A DNA stretch of 14,742 nt from Anaerolineae bacterium (GTDB lineage: Bacteria; Chloroflexota; Anaerolineae; 4572-78; NAK82): NCBI GenBank assembly GCA_025062175.1, contig JANXAX010000028.1, positions 1 through 14,742 on the forward strand, read 5' to 3'. The first letter of the stretch is position 1, and each line of letters starts with the position of its first letter. Below are positions 1 to 7,180 of the stretch, in pieces. The notes below the pieces were generated by a model. The model was not told the DNA's origin and did not search any database. It worked only from the letters and a program-made list of their open reading frames with translations. Both the position numbers and the translations under genes were made by a program.

Positions 1-329
1 AGCAGACGCAGTGTCACCTGATGCGACAGATAACGTTCCAGATAGCGCAGCACGCCCCGGGCAATGCCGAAAAAGCGTACTCCTACAATGGCGACTTGTA
101 ATGCTGCCAACGGCGGATGATACGCCGCGCTGGCGATGAGATGCGCGGCCGTCGCCATCAGGCCGATACTGCTGGCGATGGTGGCAAAGCCGGCCAGCAG
201 CGCAAGCCCCATACGCGGAGCATACGGCGCAACCAGCTGCACCAGGCGCCAGAACGTGCTTAACATTGCCGGAAGCTTATCCTCGTCGCTCTGTGATAGC
301 GATTCCGTAGGCACTTTGTAGAGTGTCAT
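1..329 (-). CDS. cydC: CydC, N-terminal part of cysteine/glutathione ABC exporter (partial)
   Basis: Only the first 109 codons are inside the window; the frame stays open to the edge. The product begins MTLYKVPTES and carries a first membrane segment (about residues 33-60) followed by VGVRFFGIARGVLRYLERYL and a Ser-His, a signature I recognise from the start of CydC proteins. CydC pairs with CydD to form an inner-membrane ABC exporter of cysteine and glutathione, required for cytochrome bd oxidase and c-type cytochrome assembly. The ATG at 329 is preceded by AGGTGA, which overlaps the cydD stop codon, so the two genes are probably translated in coupled fashion 11 bases apart. The nucleotide-binding domain lies outside the window, so its motifs cannot be checked. 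Confidence 0.85.
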   Translation of the reverse strand, partial: MTLYKVPTESLSQSDEDKLPAMLSTFWRLVQLVAPYAPRMGLALLAGFATIASSIGLMATAAHLIASAAYHPPLAALQVAIVGVRFFGIARGVLRYLERYLSHQVTLRL

Positions 330-340
330 CGTGTTGTCAC

Positions 341-2107
341 CTAGAGCGGGCCGTAGGTGGTGGCCAACCGATAGTAAAGTCCCTGGCGCGCCAGCAGTTC
401 GTGATGGCGACCATGTTCGGCGATGCGTCCTTCCGAGAGCACCCAGATCACATCGGCATCCTGGGTGGTGGTCAGGCGATGGGCGATCACTAACACAGTG
501 CGCCCGTACATTAGCTGCGCGATGCTCGCCTGCAGAAGTTCCTCGTGGTGTGCGTCCAGGCTGGAAGTGGCTTCGTCCAGGATGAGCAGGGGGGCATCCT
601 TCAGGAAGGCACGCGCGATGGCGATGCGCTGTGCCTGGCCGCCGCTCAGACGGGCGCCGCGCTCCCCGATCAGGGTGTCGTAGCCTGCGGGCAGTTCTCG
701 GATGAAGGTGTCGGCATGTGCCAGGCGTGCTGCGGCGATGACCTCTTCCATGGTTGCATCCGGCCGCCCCAGGCGGATGTTGTCCGCCACCGATGCATTC
801 AGGAGATAGGGCAGCTGAGGCACCCACGCCACCTGCATACGCCACCAGGTTGGATCTAGCGAGTCCAATGGCACATTCCCCACGTAAATACTGCCCTGCT
901 GCGGCTCGATGAAACGCAATAGCAGCTGCACGACCGTGCTCTTGCCACTGCCGCTCGGCCCCACGAGTGCCGCCTTCTGTCCAGGCAGCAGCTCAAGGGA
1001 GACTCCGCGTAACGCTGGCCGCATGCCATCCTGATAGGCGAAGTGGACATCCACAAAGCGGATTGGAAGGTCTGTCACGGATGGTAGCGTCCTCGTATGG
1101 GTTGTAAGAGCGGGGAGTGATGCAGTCGACGGCGCTTCGATCTGCGGCATGGCAAGAGGTGTCTCCAGCACCTGATAGATGCGCTGTGCCGCCGTGGCGC
1201 CGGCGACGCCGGCGTGGAAGCGGGCGCCCAAGGTGCGCAATGGCATGTAGAACTCAGGCGCTAGCAGGAGCACGAAGAAAGCTTGCTGGAAGCTCAAGCT
1301 GCCGTACAGCAGACGCAATCCCACCTCTACCGCAACGATGGCTGTTCCCAGCGTGGCAAGCATCTCAAGCATCAAAGCGGACAGAAAGGTGACGCGCAGG
1401 ACGGCCATCGTGCGCTGGCGGTACGCATCGCTGATGCGCGCGATCGTCTCGGTCTGCTCTGTGCTGCGCCCCAACACTTTGAGTGTGGTGAGGCCCTGCA
1501 ACACATCCAGGAAGTGGGCGCCCATGATGCGCAGCGCGCGCCACTGCCGGCGCGTCAGCTGCTCCGCCTGGCTGCCGATGAGCACCATGAAAAAGGGGAT
1601 GAGCGGCGCAGTGACCGCCATGAGAATGCCGGAGATGGGGTCGAGTGGGGCGATCAGCAGCAAGAAGGTGAGTGGCACCAGTGCTGCATTGAACAGCTGC
1701 GGCAGGTACTGGCCGAAGTAGGCATCGAGAGCCTCAATGCCTTCCAATGCCGTGGTGACCAGCTCGCCGCTGCGTTCACCTTGGGCGTAGGTCGGCCCCA
1801 GAGCAACCAGCTGTGCTGCGAAGCGGGCACGCAGATTGTGCTTGATCGTGCTGGCCAGATGCTGTGCTGCTACCTGTCCACCCCACACCAGCGCGCTGCG
1901 CGCCACAGCGCACACGGCAAAGGCGACCAGCCAGATTGCCACATCGCGCAGCATGGCACCTTCCAAGAAGGCCTGCGCCACCACCTGGCTGAGCGCCCAA
2001 GCTTGTCCCACCAGCAGCGCACCCGCCAGCCAGCCGCACAACGCCACAGCCAGCAAGGACGGAGTGGCTTGGCGCGTCTCGCGTAACAGCCGCCGATCGA
2101 GATTCAT
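341..2107 (-). CDS. cydD: CydD, thiol ABC exporter subunit (permease-ATPase fusion)
   Basis: This 588-residue half-transporter has an N-terminal six-helix membrane domain (about 15-310) and a C-terminal ATPase domain (about 348-588). Walker A is GPSGSGKST (383-391), the ABC signature LSGGQ is at 487-491, Walker B LLILDE at 507-512 and the switch histidine is H543. The stretch ERSGELVTTALEGIEALDAY (111-130) with YLPQL after it is typical of CydD. With CydC it exports cysteine/glutathione across the membrane to support cytochrome bd assembly. I chose the ATG at 2107, not the longer frame from 2149: it overlaps the upstream stop codon as ATGA, and it gives the usual CydD start and length. The pair order cydD-cydC is the common one. 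A plain lipid/multidrug exporter is the alternative but fits less well. Confidence 0.9.
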   Translation of the reverse strand: MNLDRRLLRETRQATPSLLAVALCGWLAGALLVGQAWALSQVVAQAFLEGAMLRDVAIWLVAFAVCAVARSALVWGGQVAAQHLASTIKHNLRARFAAQLVALGPTYAQGERSGELVTTALEGIEALDAYFGQYLPQLFNAALVPLTFLLLIAPLDPISGILMAVTAPLIPFFMVLIGSQAEQLTRRQWRALRIMGAHFLDVLQGLTTLKVLGRSTEQTETIARISDAYRQRTMAVLRVTFLSALMLEMLATLGTAIVAVEVGLRLLYGSLSFQQAFFVLLLAPEFYMPLRTLGARFHAGVAGATAAQRIYQVLETPLAMPQIEAPSTASLPALTTHTRTLPSVTDLPIRFVDVHFAYQDGMRPALRGVSLELLPGQKAALVGPSGSGKSTVVQLLLRFIEPQQGSIYVGNVPLDSLDPTWWRMQVAWVPQLPYLLNASVADNIRLGRPDATMEEVIAAARLAHADTFIRELPAGYDTLIGERGARLSGGQAQRIAIARAFLKDAPLLILDEATSSLDAHHEELLQASIAQLMYGRTVLVIAHRLTTTQDADVIWVLSEGRIAEHGRHHELLARQGLYYRLATTYGPL

Positions 2108-3120
2108 GCATCGCGGGCCAGGATATGGCTGGCGATCAGTCCCAGCCACAAGGTGTATTCGGCAGTCACGTCGAAGTCCACGCTGTCCAGCACAGCAGCT
2201 GGCATCCCTCTCACCCTGGCTAACACCCAGTGGCCGTCTGTCTCCTGATGACCAACGATATAACGTGCCACCCGCAACGCTGTTTCACGATACCTTGTCT
2301 CACCAGTGATGCGGTAGAGCATCGCACATCCCCAGGCCGCCTTGCCACTGGAGGGGCCTTCCCAGGCGTTGACACAGCGTTCCAACAGGGCATAATAGGC
2401 TTCGGCAGCAGTTTGATAGCGCGTCTGGTCGCTCGCCTGGCGGAGCAAGACGAGGAAGGCAAAAGGCAGTCCAAGCGCATACCAGCACTGATCGGGGGCG
2501 TGTAGATCTATCACGCGCCACCAACGCACCTCCGAGTCGGCTGCGGCTGTGTCCAGTGCTCCATCAGGCGTCATGGCGGTGTAGAAATGGGCGGATGTGG
2601 TGCTTTGCCGCTCCAAGATGTCAGCCAGATAGTCACCAGCGCGACGGGCTGCCTCGATCTGTCCGGTGGCCAAGCATGCGACGCCGGCCGCTGCGGTGGA
2701 GATGGTGTCCGTGCCGCCCAATGCGCCCGCAGGGGTCGGGGTCGAGAAGAAGCCCCCGCTGCGCTCATCCTGCTGCGCCATCAGGAAGCGCAGCGCCGGC
2801 ATAGCGATCTCGTAGCGCCCCACCGCCATACTGCCGATGACAAAATAGGCGTTGATGTAGAGATAGTGTGCTGTTTGGTGGATGAGAGCGGTGCGCGGCA
2901 CGAAGTCGCCCTGCGGGGTCATATAGTGCGCGCGCACGTGATCGAGCAGGCGATGCGCCGCCGTCGGCTGACCGGTCAGGGCAAAAGCCCAGCTGCCTTT
3001 GTAAAAAGCGCCCAGCTGCGGGTCGGGCAGTTCCTCCCAGCTGCCATCTGGGCGCTGGTGCTGCAACAGCCACGCACTGCCAGCCAGCGCATGTTCCCAA
3101 CACTGTTTTGCATCCATCAC
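2104..3120 (-). CDS. Alpha/alpha-toroid protein (prenyltransferase/squalene-cyclase-like or six-hairpin fold), function unknown
   Basis: The 338-residue product has no signal peptide or membrane segment. It consists of repeated helical hairpins with spaced QxxDGSW-like turns: QRPDGSW (22-28), DERSGGFF (118-125), ETDGHW (293-298). These resemble the QW-type repeats of squalene/oxidosqualene cyclases, prenyltransferases and related six-hairpin glycosidases, but the length is about half a squalene-hopene cyclase. I see no DxDD cyclase motif. A soluble alpha/alpha barrel acting on a glycan or isoprenoid is possible; no substrate can be named. The start is GTG 3120 or the adjacent ATG 3117, behind AGGAGA (3129-3134). 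Its TGA overlaps the cydD ATG by 4 bases, so it is the first gene of an operon with cydD and cydC. Why such a protein would be coupled to a thiol exporter is unclear. Confidence 0.8.
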   Translation of the reverse strand: MMDAKQCWEHALAGSAWLLQHQRPDGSWEELPDPQLGAFYKGSWAFALTGQPTAAHRLLDHVRAHYMTPQGDFVPRTALIHQTAHYLYINAYFVIGSMAVGRYEIAMPALRFLMAQQDERSGGFFSTPTPAGALGGTDTISTAAAGVACLATGQIEAARRAGDYLADILERQSTTSAHFYTAMTPDGALDTAAADSEVRWWRVIDLHAPDQCWYALGLPFAFLVLLRQASDQTRYQTAAEAYYALLERCVNAWEGPSSGKAAWGCAMLYRITGETRYRETALRVARYIVGHQETDGHWVLARVRGMPAAVLDSVDFDVTAEYTLWLGLIASHILARDA

Positions 3121-3344
3121 TACTCTTCTCTCCTATGTGAGTCGAGGTGGGCGACATGCGTCGGGATGAAGTTCAACACAATGGCATTGCCAGGAGACGC
3201 ACACTCGGTGCTCCACCTGGCCAGGCGCTGTCGGAGTGAAACGCGTACTATGCGACTTTCGTCGTCCGTAGTTCTTCATCCTGATGCGCGCATAGTATCG
3301 CTGGTCATAGCGGAAGGGCAATGCGATATACCACGGTGCGCAAT

Positions 3345-3374
3345 ACTATACCCCGCTCGAATGAGGGATGCCAA
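3345..3374 (-). promoter_or_regulatory. Possible promoter for the toroid-cydDC operon
   Basis: On the minus strand TTGGCA (3374-3369) and TATAGT (3350-3345) are 18 bases apart, each 5 of 6 to the sigma-70 consensus. Transcription would begin near 3338 and leave a leader of about 217 bases before the first gene. The match is moderate and the leader long, so this is only a candidate. Confidence 0.35.
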
Positions 3375-3605
3375 ATCGAGGACAGGTCTCCCTCTCCATG
3401 GCTGGGGCATATGTCATCTCGAGGAGAAGCACCGAGCTGCGTGCCGGCAAGTGGTCACTCTCTACGGGGGTGGGAAAGGGCCAGGATAAGGGGGACCCAA
3501 CCGCTCCCAGACGGTCGCAACTCGGATATGCTGTTGCCACTTCAGGGCATTGCTTCAATACATTCCCGAACTGAATGGCACCCTCGCTGTGCTCCATTTG
3601 ACAAA

Positions 3606-3644
3606 TCTCAAAGTTCTGGTCTCATGTATTGAGACAATTTCTCA
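3606..3644 (+). promoter_or_regulatory. Zur/Fur-type operator cluster upstream of the regulator gene
   Basis: The core is the palindrome TGAGACAATTTCTCA (3630-3644), that is TGAGA-N5-TCTCA. Two further half-sites precede it: TCTCA at 3606-3610 and 3620-3624, so starts are spaced 14, 10 and 10 bases. The half-site at 3630 also forms a perfect inverted repeat GTCTCA-N5-TGAGAC with the one at 3619-3624. The core recurs with a single change upstream of znuA (4125-4139), which argues strongly for an operator of the Fur-family protein encoded next to it. A TTGACA at 3598-3603 could be the -35 element, but no well-spaced -10 is visible; the best candidate, TGTATT at 3625-3630, is 21 bases away. Confidence 0.75.
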
Positions 3645-3656
3645 TTTGGGTGAGCC

Positions 3657-4082
3657 ATGGAGCCATCGGGACATCTCGCGGAGGCGCTTCGACGCGCCGG
3701 ATACAAGTTGACGGCACCGCGCAAGGCGATCGTCCAGGTGCTGGAACAAGAAGGGAAACACCTCAGCTCTAATGAGGTTCTGGTGCTGGGGCGTCGGATT
3801 TACCCGCTCCTCAGCCGGGCGACGGTCTATCGCACACTCGAGCTGCTTACCAACCTAGGCTTGATCCGTCCCATCCTGCTGAACGACACCGCCCAGCGCT
3901 ACGTCAATGGCGAGGGGGGACATCACCACCTGGTGTGCAGCGTGTGTGGCGCCGTCTTCGAGTTCGAACGTTGCGGTATCGATCGGCTCGCTGCCGAGCT
4001 GGCAGAGCGCTTCGACTTTCGGATCCGCAGCCATCTGTTGGAGTTCTACGGCATCTGCCGCACGTGCCAGACGCATGCATGA
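3657..4082 (+). CDS. zur: Fur-family metal-responsive repressor, probably Zur
   Basis: The 141-residue protein has the Fur-family layout: an N-terminal winged helix (about 8-78, with LTAPRKAIVQVL and SRATVYRTLELL, the recognition-helix region), then a dimerisation domain with the metal-binding GHHHLVCSVCG (88-98) and a second Cys pair, C134 and C137. The four Cys (94, 97, 134, 137) form the usual structural zinc site; H89-H91, C106 and H126 are candidate sensing ligands. The adjacent binding-protein transporter, whose loop is His-rich, and a shared operator favour zinc sensing over iron, manganese or peroxide, but the sequence alone cannot exclude Fur, Mur or PerR. The SD before ATG 3657 is poor (GGGTGAG ends 2 bases away), and no alternative start exists. 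The operator just upstream implies autoregulation. Confidence 0.85.
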   Translation: MEPSGHLAEALRRAGYKLTAPRKAIVQVLEQEGKHLSSNEVLVLGRRIYPLLSRATVYRTLELLTNLGLIRPILLNDTAQRYVNGEGGHHHLVCSVCGAVFEFERCGIDRLAAELAERFDFRIRSHLLEFYGICRTCQTHA

Positions 4083-4124
4083 GCACTTATACGACAAAAC
4101 CAGCTGCTTGTGTTCGGGTTTAGA

Positions 4125-4139
4125 TGAGACTATTTCTCA
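4125..4139 (+). promoter_or_regulatory. Zur/Fur-type operator upstream of znuA
   Basis: TGAGACTATTTCTCA is a TGAGA-N5-TCTCA palindrome that differs by one central base from the copy before the regulator gene. It ends 24-27 bases before the chosen znuA starts, where a repressor would block RNA polymerase or early elongation. The position between regulator and transporter suggests znuACB has its own controlled promoter rather than only read-through; no strong -10/-35 pair is visible (TTGTGT at 4109 is a weak candidate). Confidence 0.75.
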
Positions 4140-4166
4140 TTCATGATCGAGTCGGAGGATAGCATG

Positions 4167-5246
4167 ATGACACTTAAGAGCATATTGAGTGGACTTCTGG
4201 TGGGATTATGGCTTGTCTTAGGGGCCTCAACGGATGTCTATGTCCATGCCGCAACGCCCACGCCAGAGGCCACAACCGAGACGGTCGCGTTGCGCGTAGT
4301 GGCGATTGAACCATTCCTCGCTGATATCGCGCAAAACGTGGCCGGCGAGCGCCTCAAGGTGGCGTCGCTCATCCCGCTGGGCGTAGACCCGCACAGCTTC
4401 GAGCCAACGCCGAACGACCTGCGCACGCTTGCCGAGAGTGACGTGGTGATCGTCCACGGTGCCGGTTTGGAAGAATTTCTGCAAGACCTGCTGGCGAGCG
4501 CAGGCGGCAGCTATTACCTGATTGAGGCCACTAAGGGGCTGACACCTCGGGGTTGGGATGTCGAGCATCAAGAAGAAATGCACCCCCACGAGGCGGAGGA
4601 ACAAGAGGCAGAACTCAGCGCGGAAGAGAAGGTCTCTGAAGCCGTCTCGGAGGAGGGATCCGAAGAAGTCCATTCCGAAATACACCACCATCACGAGGTG
4701 GATCCGCACTTCTGGCTCGACCCGAATTACGTGATCCGCTATGTGGAAAACATTCGGGACGGTCTGAGCCAAGTGGACCCAGCAGGCGCCACCCTTTACG
4801 CTCAGAACGCAGATGCCTACATCGCCCAGCTGCAAGAGCTGGACCGATGGATCGTTGCACAAGTGGCCCAGATACCGCCGGAGCATCGCCTACTAGTGAC
4901 CAATCATGAGAGCTTTAGCTACTTCGCCGACCGCTATGGCTTCCAAGTTATCGGGACCATTCTGCCCGGGGTGAGCACTGGCGTTTCGCCATCCGCGCAG
5001 CAACTCGCTCAGCTGATCGATCTCATCCGCGAGACCGGTGCGCCGGCCATCTTCTTAGAGACAGGCAGCAATCCCCAGCTGGCGGAACAGATCGCGCGCG
5101 AAGCGGGTGTGCAGGTGGTCAGCGGCCTTTATACCCATTCTCCCAGTCCACCGGATGGCCCGGCGCCTACCTATTTGGATATGATACGCTATAATACCAC
5201 CCTGATTGTGGAGGCATTGCGCTGGGAATCAGGAGCTCAGGAATAG
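4167..5246 (+). CDS. znuA: Zinc (or manganese) ABC transporter substrate-binding protein ZnuA
   Basis: The product (359 residues from the ATG at 4167) starts with a signal peptide (about 1-29, ending VYVHAA, with no lipobox Cys) and then the cluster-A-I metal-binding fold. Likely ligands are H76 in GVDPHSFEPTP, H181 in DPHFWLDP, H247 in NHESF and E298 in FLETG. Between the first two lies a long acidic, His-containing insert (about 134-180, ending in HHHH), as in zinc-specific ZnuA; this favours zinc over manganese. The frame opens at 4143, but GGAGGA at 4154-4159 sits 4 bases before ATG 4164 and 7 before ATG 4167, so one of these is the true start. It captures metal outside the membrane for ZnuB/ZnuC. 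A Zur-type operator is directly upstream. Confidence 0.9.
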   Translation: MTLKSILSGLLVGLWLVLGASTDVYVHAATPTPEATTETVALRVVAIEPFLADIAQNVAGERLKVASLIPLGVDPHSFEPTPNDLRTLAESDVVIVHGAGLEEFLQDLLASAGGSYYLIEATKGLTPRGWDVEHQEEMHPHEAEEQEAELSAEEKVSEAVSEEGSEEVHSEIHHHHEVDPHFWLDPNYVIRYVENIRDGLSQVDPAGATLYAQNADAYIAQLQELDRWIVAQVAQIPPEHRLLVTNHESFSYFADRYGFQVIGTILPGVSTGVSPSAQQLAQLIDLIRETGAPAIFLETGSNPQLAEQIAREAGVQVVSGLYTHSPSPPDGPAPTYLDMIRYNTTLIVEALRWESGAQE

Positions 5247-5262
5247 AATAGGCGGTAGCCGG

Positions 5263-6114
5263 ATGACCCGACAACATAATCGGCCCGGAAGTATGGCTGC
5301 TCTGCATGAGGAACCTGCCCGCCTGGAATTATATCACGTGACGGTAGCCTATGGGGAATACCTCGTGCTGGACGATGTGACAGCGCAGGTGCCCCATGGG
5401 GCGCGGGTGGCCGTGGTAGGACCAAACGGCGCTGGGAAGTCCACCCTGTTCAAAGCGCTGATGGGATTAGTGCCGCTACAGGCAGGGCAGATCTTCATCC
5501 ACGGGCGACCGCTGGGATCCCATCACGATTGCGTTGCCTATGTGCCCCAACGCGAAGAGGTGGACTGGCACTTCCCAGTCACTGTGGCCGACGTGGTCAT
5601 GATGGGACGCTATGGCCACTTGGGTTGGTTGCGACGCCCTACGGCGCGTGACCGGGCCATCGTGCAGCGCAGCTTGGAGCAGTTGGGCATCGCCGATCTG
5701 GCGGAACGCCCCATCGGTGCGCTGTCCGGTGGACAGCAGCGCCGCACCTTCCTGGCGCGCGCTCTGGCTCAAGAGCCCCACATCCTGCTAATGGACGAAC
5801 CCTTCACCGGCATCGATGTCGCCACGCTGGATACCACGCTGCAAGTGCTTGACCAGCTCCGCACTGCCCAGGTCACTGTGCTGTTGTCCACCCACGACCT
5901 GAACCTGGCAGCGACCTACTTCGATCAGGTGATCCTGCTCAACCGGCGACTGATCCGCTATGGGCCACCGGAAGAGGTGTTGACGCCCGAGACCATTATG
6001 GAGACCTTTGGCGGGCAGGTGTTCTGGCTCGAACCCCAGGGTGACGGGAGACGTATGGCAACTGCTAGTCACTGTTGCCCGCCTGAGCAAAGTATTTCCC
6101 TCAGGCGACAATGA
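5263..6114 (+). CDS. znuC: Zinc/manganese ABC transporter ATPase ZnuC
   Basis: The ATPase (283 residues from ATG 5263) shows Walker A GPNGAGKST (53-61), Q-loop Q96, signature LSGGQ (154-158), Walker B LLMDEP (175-180) and switch H211. The stretch VPQREEVDWHFPVTVADVV after the Q-loop is typical of the zinc/manganese cluster-9 subfamily. It powers import through ZnuB. The open frame begins at 5206 inside znuA; I prefer 5263, 16 bases after the znuA stop, but 5293 (behind CGGAAG) is also possible and neither SD is strong. The last 24 or so residues form a non-conserved tail containing SHCCPP, beyond the usual end of the domain. The TGA overlaps the znuB ATG by 3 bases. Confidence 0.88.
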   Translation: MTRQHNRPGSMAALHEEPARLELYHVTVAYGEYLVLDDVTAQVPHGARVAVVGPNGAGKSTLFKALMGLVPLQAGQIFIHGRPLGSHHDCVAYVPQREEVDWHFPVTVADVVMMGRYGHLGWLRRPTARDRAIVQRSLEQLGIADLAERPIGALSGGQQRRTFLARALAQEPHILLMDEPFTGIDVATLDTTLQVLDQLRTAQVTVLLSTHDLNLAATYFDQVILLNRRLIRYGPPEEVLTPETIMETFGGQVFWLEPQGDGRRMATASHCCPPEQSISLRRQ

Positions 6115-6962
6115 TGACGTTCGACTGGTTGGTCACCCCATTAGCCTATGGGTTTATGCAACGCGGCTTGATCGCCTCGGTGCTGGTGGGCGCCTTGTGC
6201 GCCGTGGTGGGCTGCTACATAGTGCTGCGTTCGATGGCCTTCCTAGGGGATGCGTTGGCGCACAGCATTTTGCCCGGCGTGGCGGTCGCCTATCTATTAC
6301 AGATCAATCTGACGATCGGTGCATTGGCAGCTGGGATCGCGGTGGCGTTGGGAATTGCTTTCCTCTCACGCCCCGGCACTCTCAAGGAAGACACGGCCAT
6401 CGGCATCCTCTTCGCCGCTTCACTGTCGTTAGGTGTATTGTTGATCAGTACCATTCGCACCTATGCGGTCGACCTGACGCACATTTTGTTCGGCAACGTG
6501 TTGGGCGTCAGCCCGGGCGATCTATGGCTCATCGGCGGGCTGGCATGCGTCGTGTTGATAACGATTGTGCTCCTCTACAAAGAGTTCCTGGTGCTCTCCT
6601 TCGATCCGGTACACGCAGCAGCGCTGCGCTTACCTGTCAACCTGTTGCGCCATCTCATGCTGATCCTGTTGGCGCTGACGATTGTCCTATCGCTGCAGAT
6701 CGTCGGCGTGGGGCTGGTGGCAGCGATGCTGGTCACGCCGGGCGCGACGGCCTACCTGGTGACCCGGCGGTTGTCGCATATGATGATGCTGGCAGCTGGG
6801 CTAGGCGCTTTTTCTGGCGTCGTCGGTCTGTATTTGAGCTTCTATTTCAACGTGGCCTCAGGCGCAGCGGTAGTGCTGACCGCGACGGGGGTTTTTGTGC
6901 TCGTCTTCTTGCTGGCGCCGCACAAAGGGGTGCTGTGGTCACGGCGACGCCCTCGTATGTGA
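6111..6962 (+). CDS. znuB: Zinc/manganese ABC transporter permease ZnuB
   Basis: This very hydrophobic 283-residue protein belongs to the ABC-3 family of metal permeases, with about eight membrane helices. It contains RSMAFLGDALAHSILPGVAV (40-59), the helix that carries the family's conserved motif, and GVGLVAAMLVTPGATAYLVT later on. Two such subunits with ZnuC form the import channel fed by ZnuA. It starts at ATG 6111, or the directly following ATG 6114, and overlaps the znuC stop codon (ATGATGA), so translation is likely coupled. It is the last gene of the uptake operon; nothing homologous follows before the next promoter at 7096. Confidence 0.9.
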   Translation: MMTFDWLVTPLAYGFMQRGLIASVLVGALCAVVGCYIVLRSMAFLGDALAHSILPGVAVAYLLQINLTIGALAAGIAVALGIAFLSRPGTLKEDTAIGILFAASLSLGVLLISTIRTYAVDLTHILFGNVLGVSPGDLWLIGGLACVVLITIVLLYKEFLVLSFDPVHAAALRLPVNLLRHLMLILLALTIVLSLQIVGVGLVAAMLVTPGATAYLVTRRLSHMMMLAAGLGAFSGVVGLYLSFYFNVASGAAVVLTATGVFVLVFLLAPHKGVLWSRRRPRM

Positions 6963-7007
6963 GCGAGAGCGATGTACGTTCGGAAACATTTCGGCAGGCT
7001 CACGATT

Positions 7008-7022
7008 TGGGCAGATGGCCCA
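7008..7022 (+). terminator. Weak hairpin after the znu operon
   Basis: TGGGC (7008-7012) and GCCCA (7018-7022) can pair around a 5-base loop, 46 bases after the znuB stop. There is no T-run after it, so an intrinsic terminator is doubtful; I list it only because the operon must end before 7096. Confidence 0.2.
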
Positions 7023-7095
7023 GAAGTATCATCACCGGAAGGCACTCCGATCGGCTTTAAATCCTGCTAAATTCTACATAACTAGATTGCAAATC

Positions 7096-7124
7096 TTGAC
7101 ATTCGACAGATCTCCCTGTATACT
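7096..7124 (+). promoter_or_regulatory. Near-consensus sigma-70 promoter
   Basis: TTGACA (7096-7101) and TATACT (7119-7124) are separated by exactly 17 bases: 6/6 and 5/6 matches to the housekeeping consensus. The start of transcription would fall near 7131, giving a leader of about 50 bases to the start codon at 7181. This is the strongest protein-gene promoter in the window and suggests high constitutive expression of the small surface protein. Confidence 0.8.
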
Positions 7125-7180
7125 GAACCTCAGGCAAGGGTAGCAGCGGTGCCAAAGGAATGTGTCAGGAGGTGTTGGCG

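Larger units (their letters stand above)
3121..3656. other. Gene-free stretch between divergent operons
   Basis: I find no convincing gene here: the short frames lack SD sites and family resemblance. It holds the candidate minus-strand promoter at 3345-3374, the Zur-like half-site cluster at 3606-3644, and several short inverted repeats: TGGCA/TGCCA (3182-3192), GGTG/CACC (3207-3217), palindrome CCTGGCCAGG (3216-3225), and TACTATGCG/CGCATAGTA (3246-3254 and 3289-3297). A related AATACTATA sits at 3342-3350. The left half would be transcribed as the leader of the toroid-cydDC operon and might fold, but I recognise no known riboswitch or small RNA in it. Confidence 0.5.

Noticed and set aside
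1283..2086. 267-codon plus-strand frame opposite cydD
   Set aside because: A high-GC shadow frame rich in Gln/His/Arg with no family resemblance, entirely within a clear CydD gene.
2587..3489. 300-codon plus-strand frame crossing the start of the toroid gene
   Set aside because: It covers an opposite-strand gene with clear repeats and an SD; its translation is low-complexity without recognisable domains.
3380..3540. GC-rich purine-rich stretch considered as a small RNA or riboswitch
   Set aside because: I could not match it to conserved cores of RNase P, SRP RNA, tmRNA or common riboswitches, and only short stems are visible.
4227..4886. 219-codon minus-strand frame inside znuA
   Set aside because: Antisense shadow of a well-supported binding-protein gene; no SD or domain.
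6008..7060. 350-codon plus-strand frame over the end of znuC and all of znuB
   Set aside because: Arg/Gly-rich out-of-frame translation; the ZnuB reading frame has clear membrane helices and family motifs.
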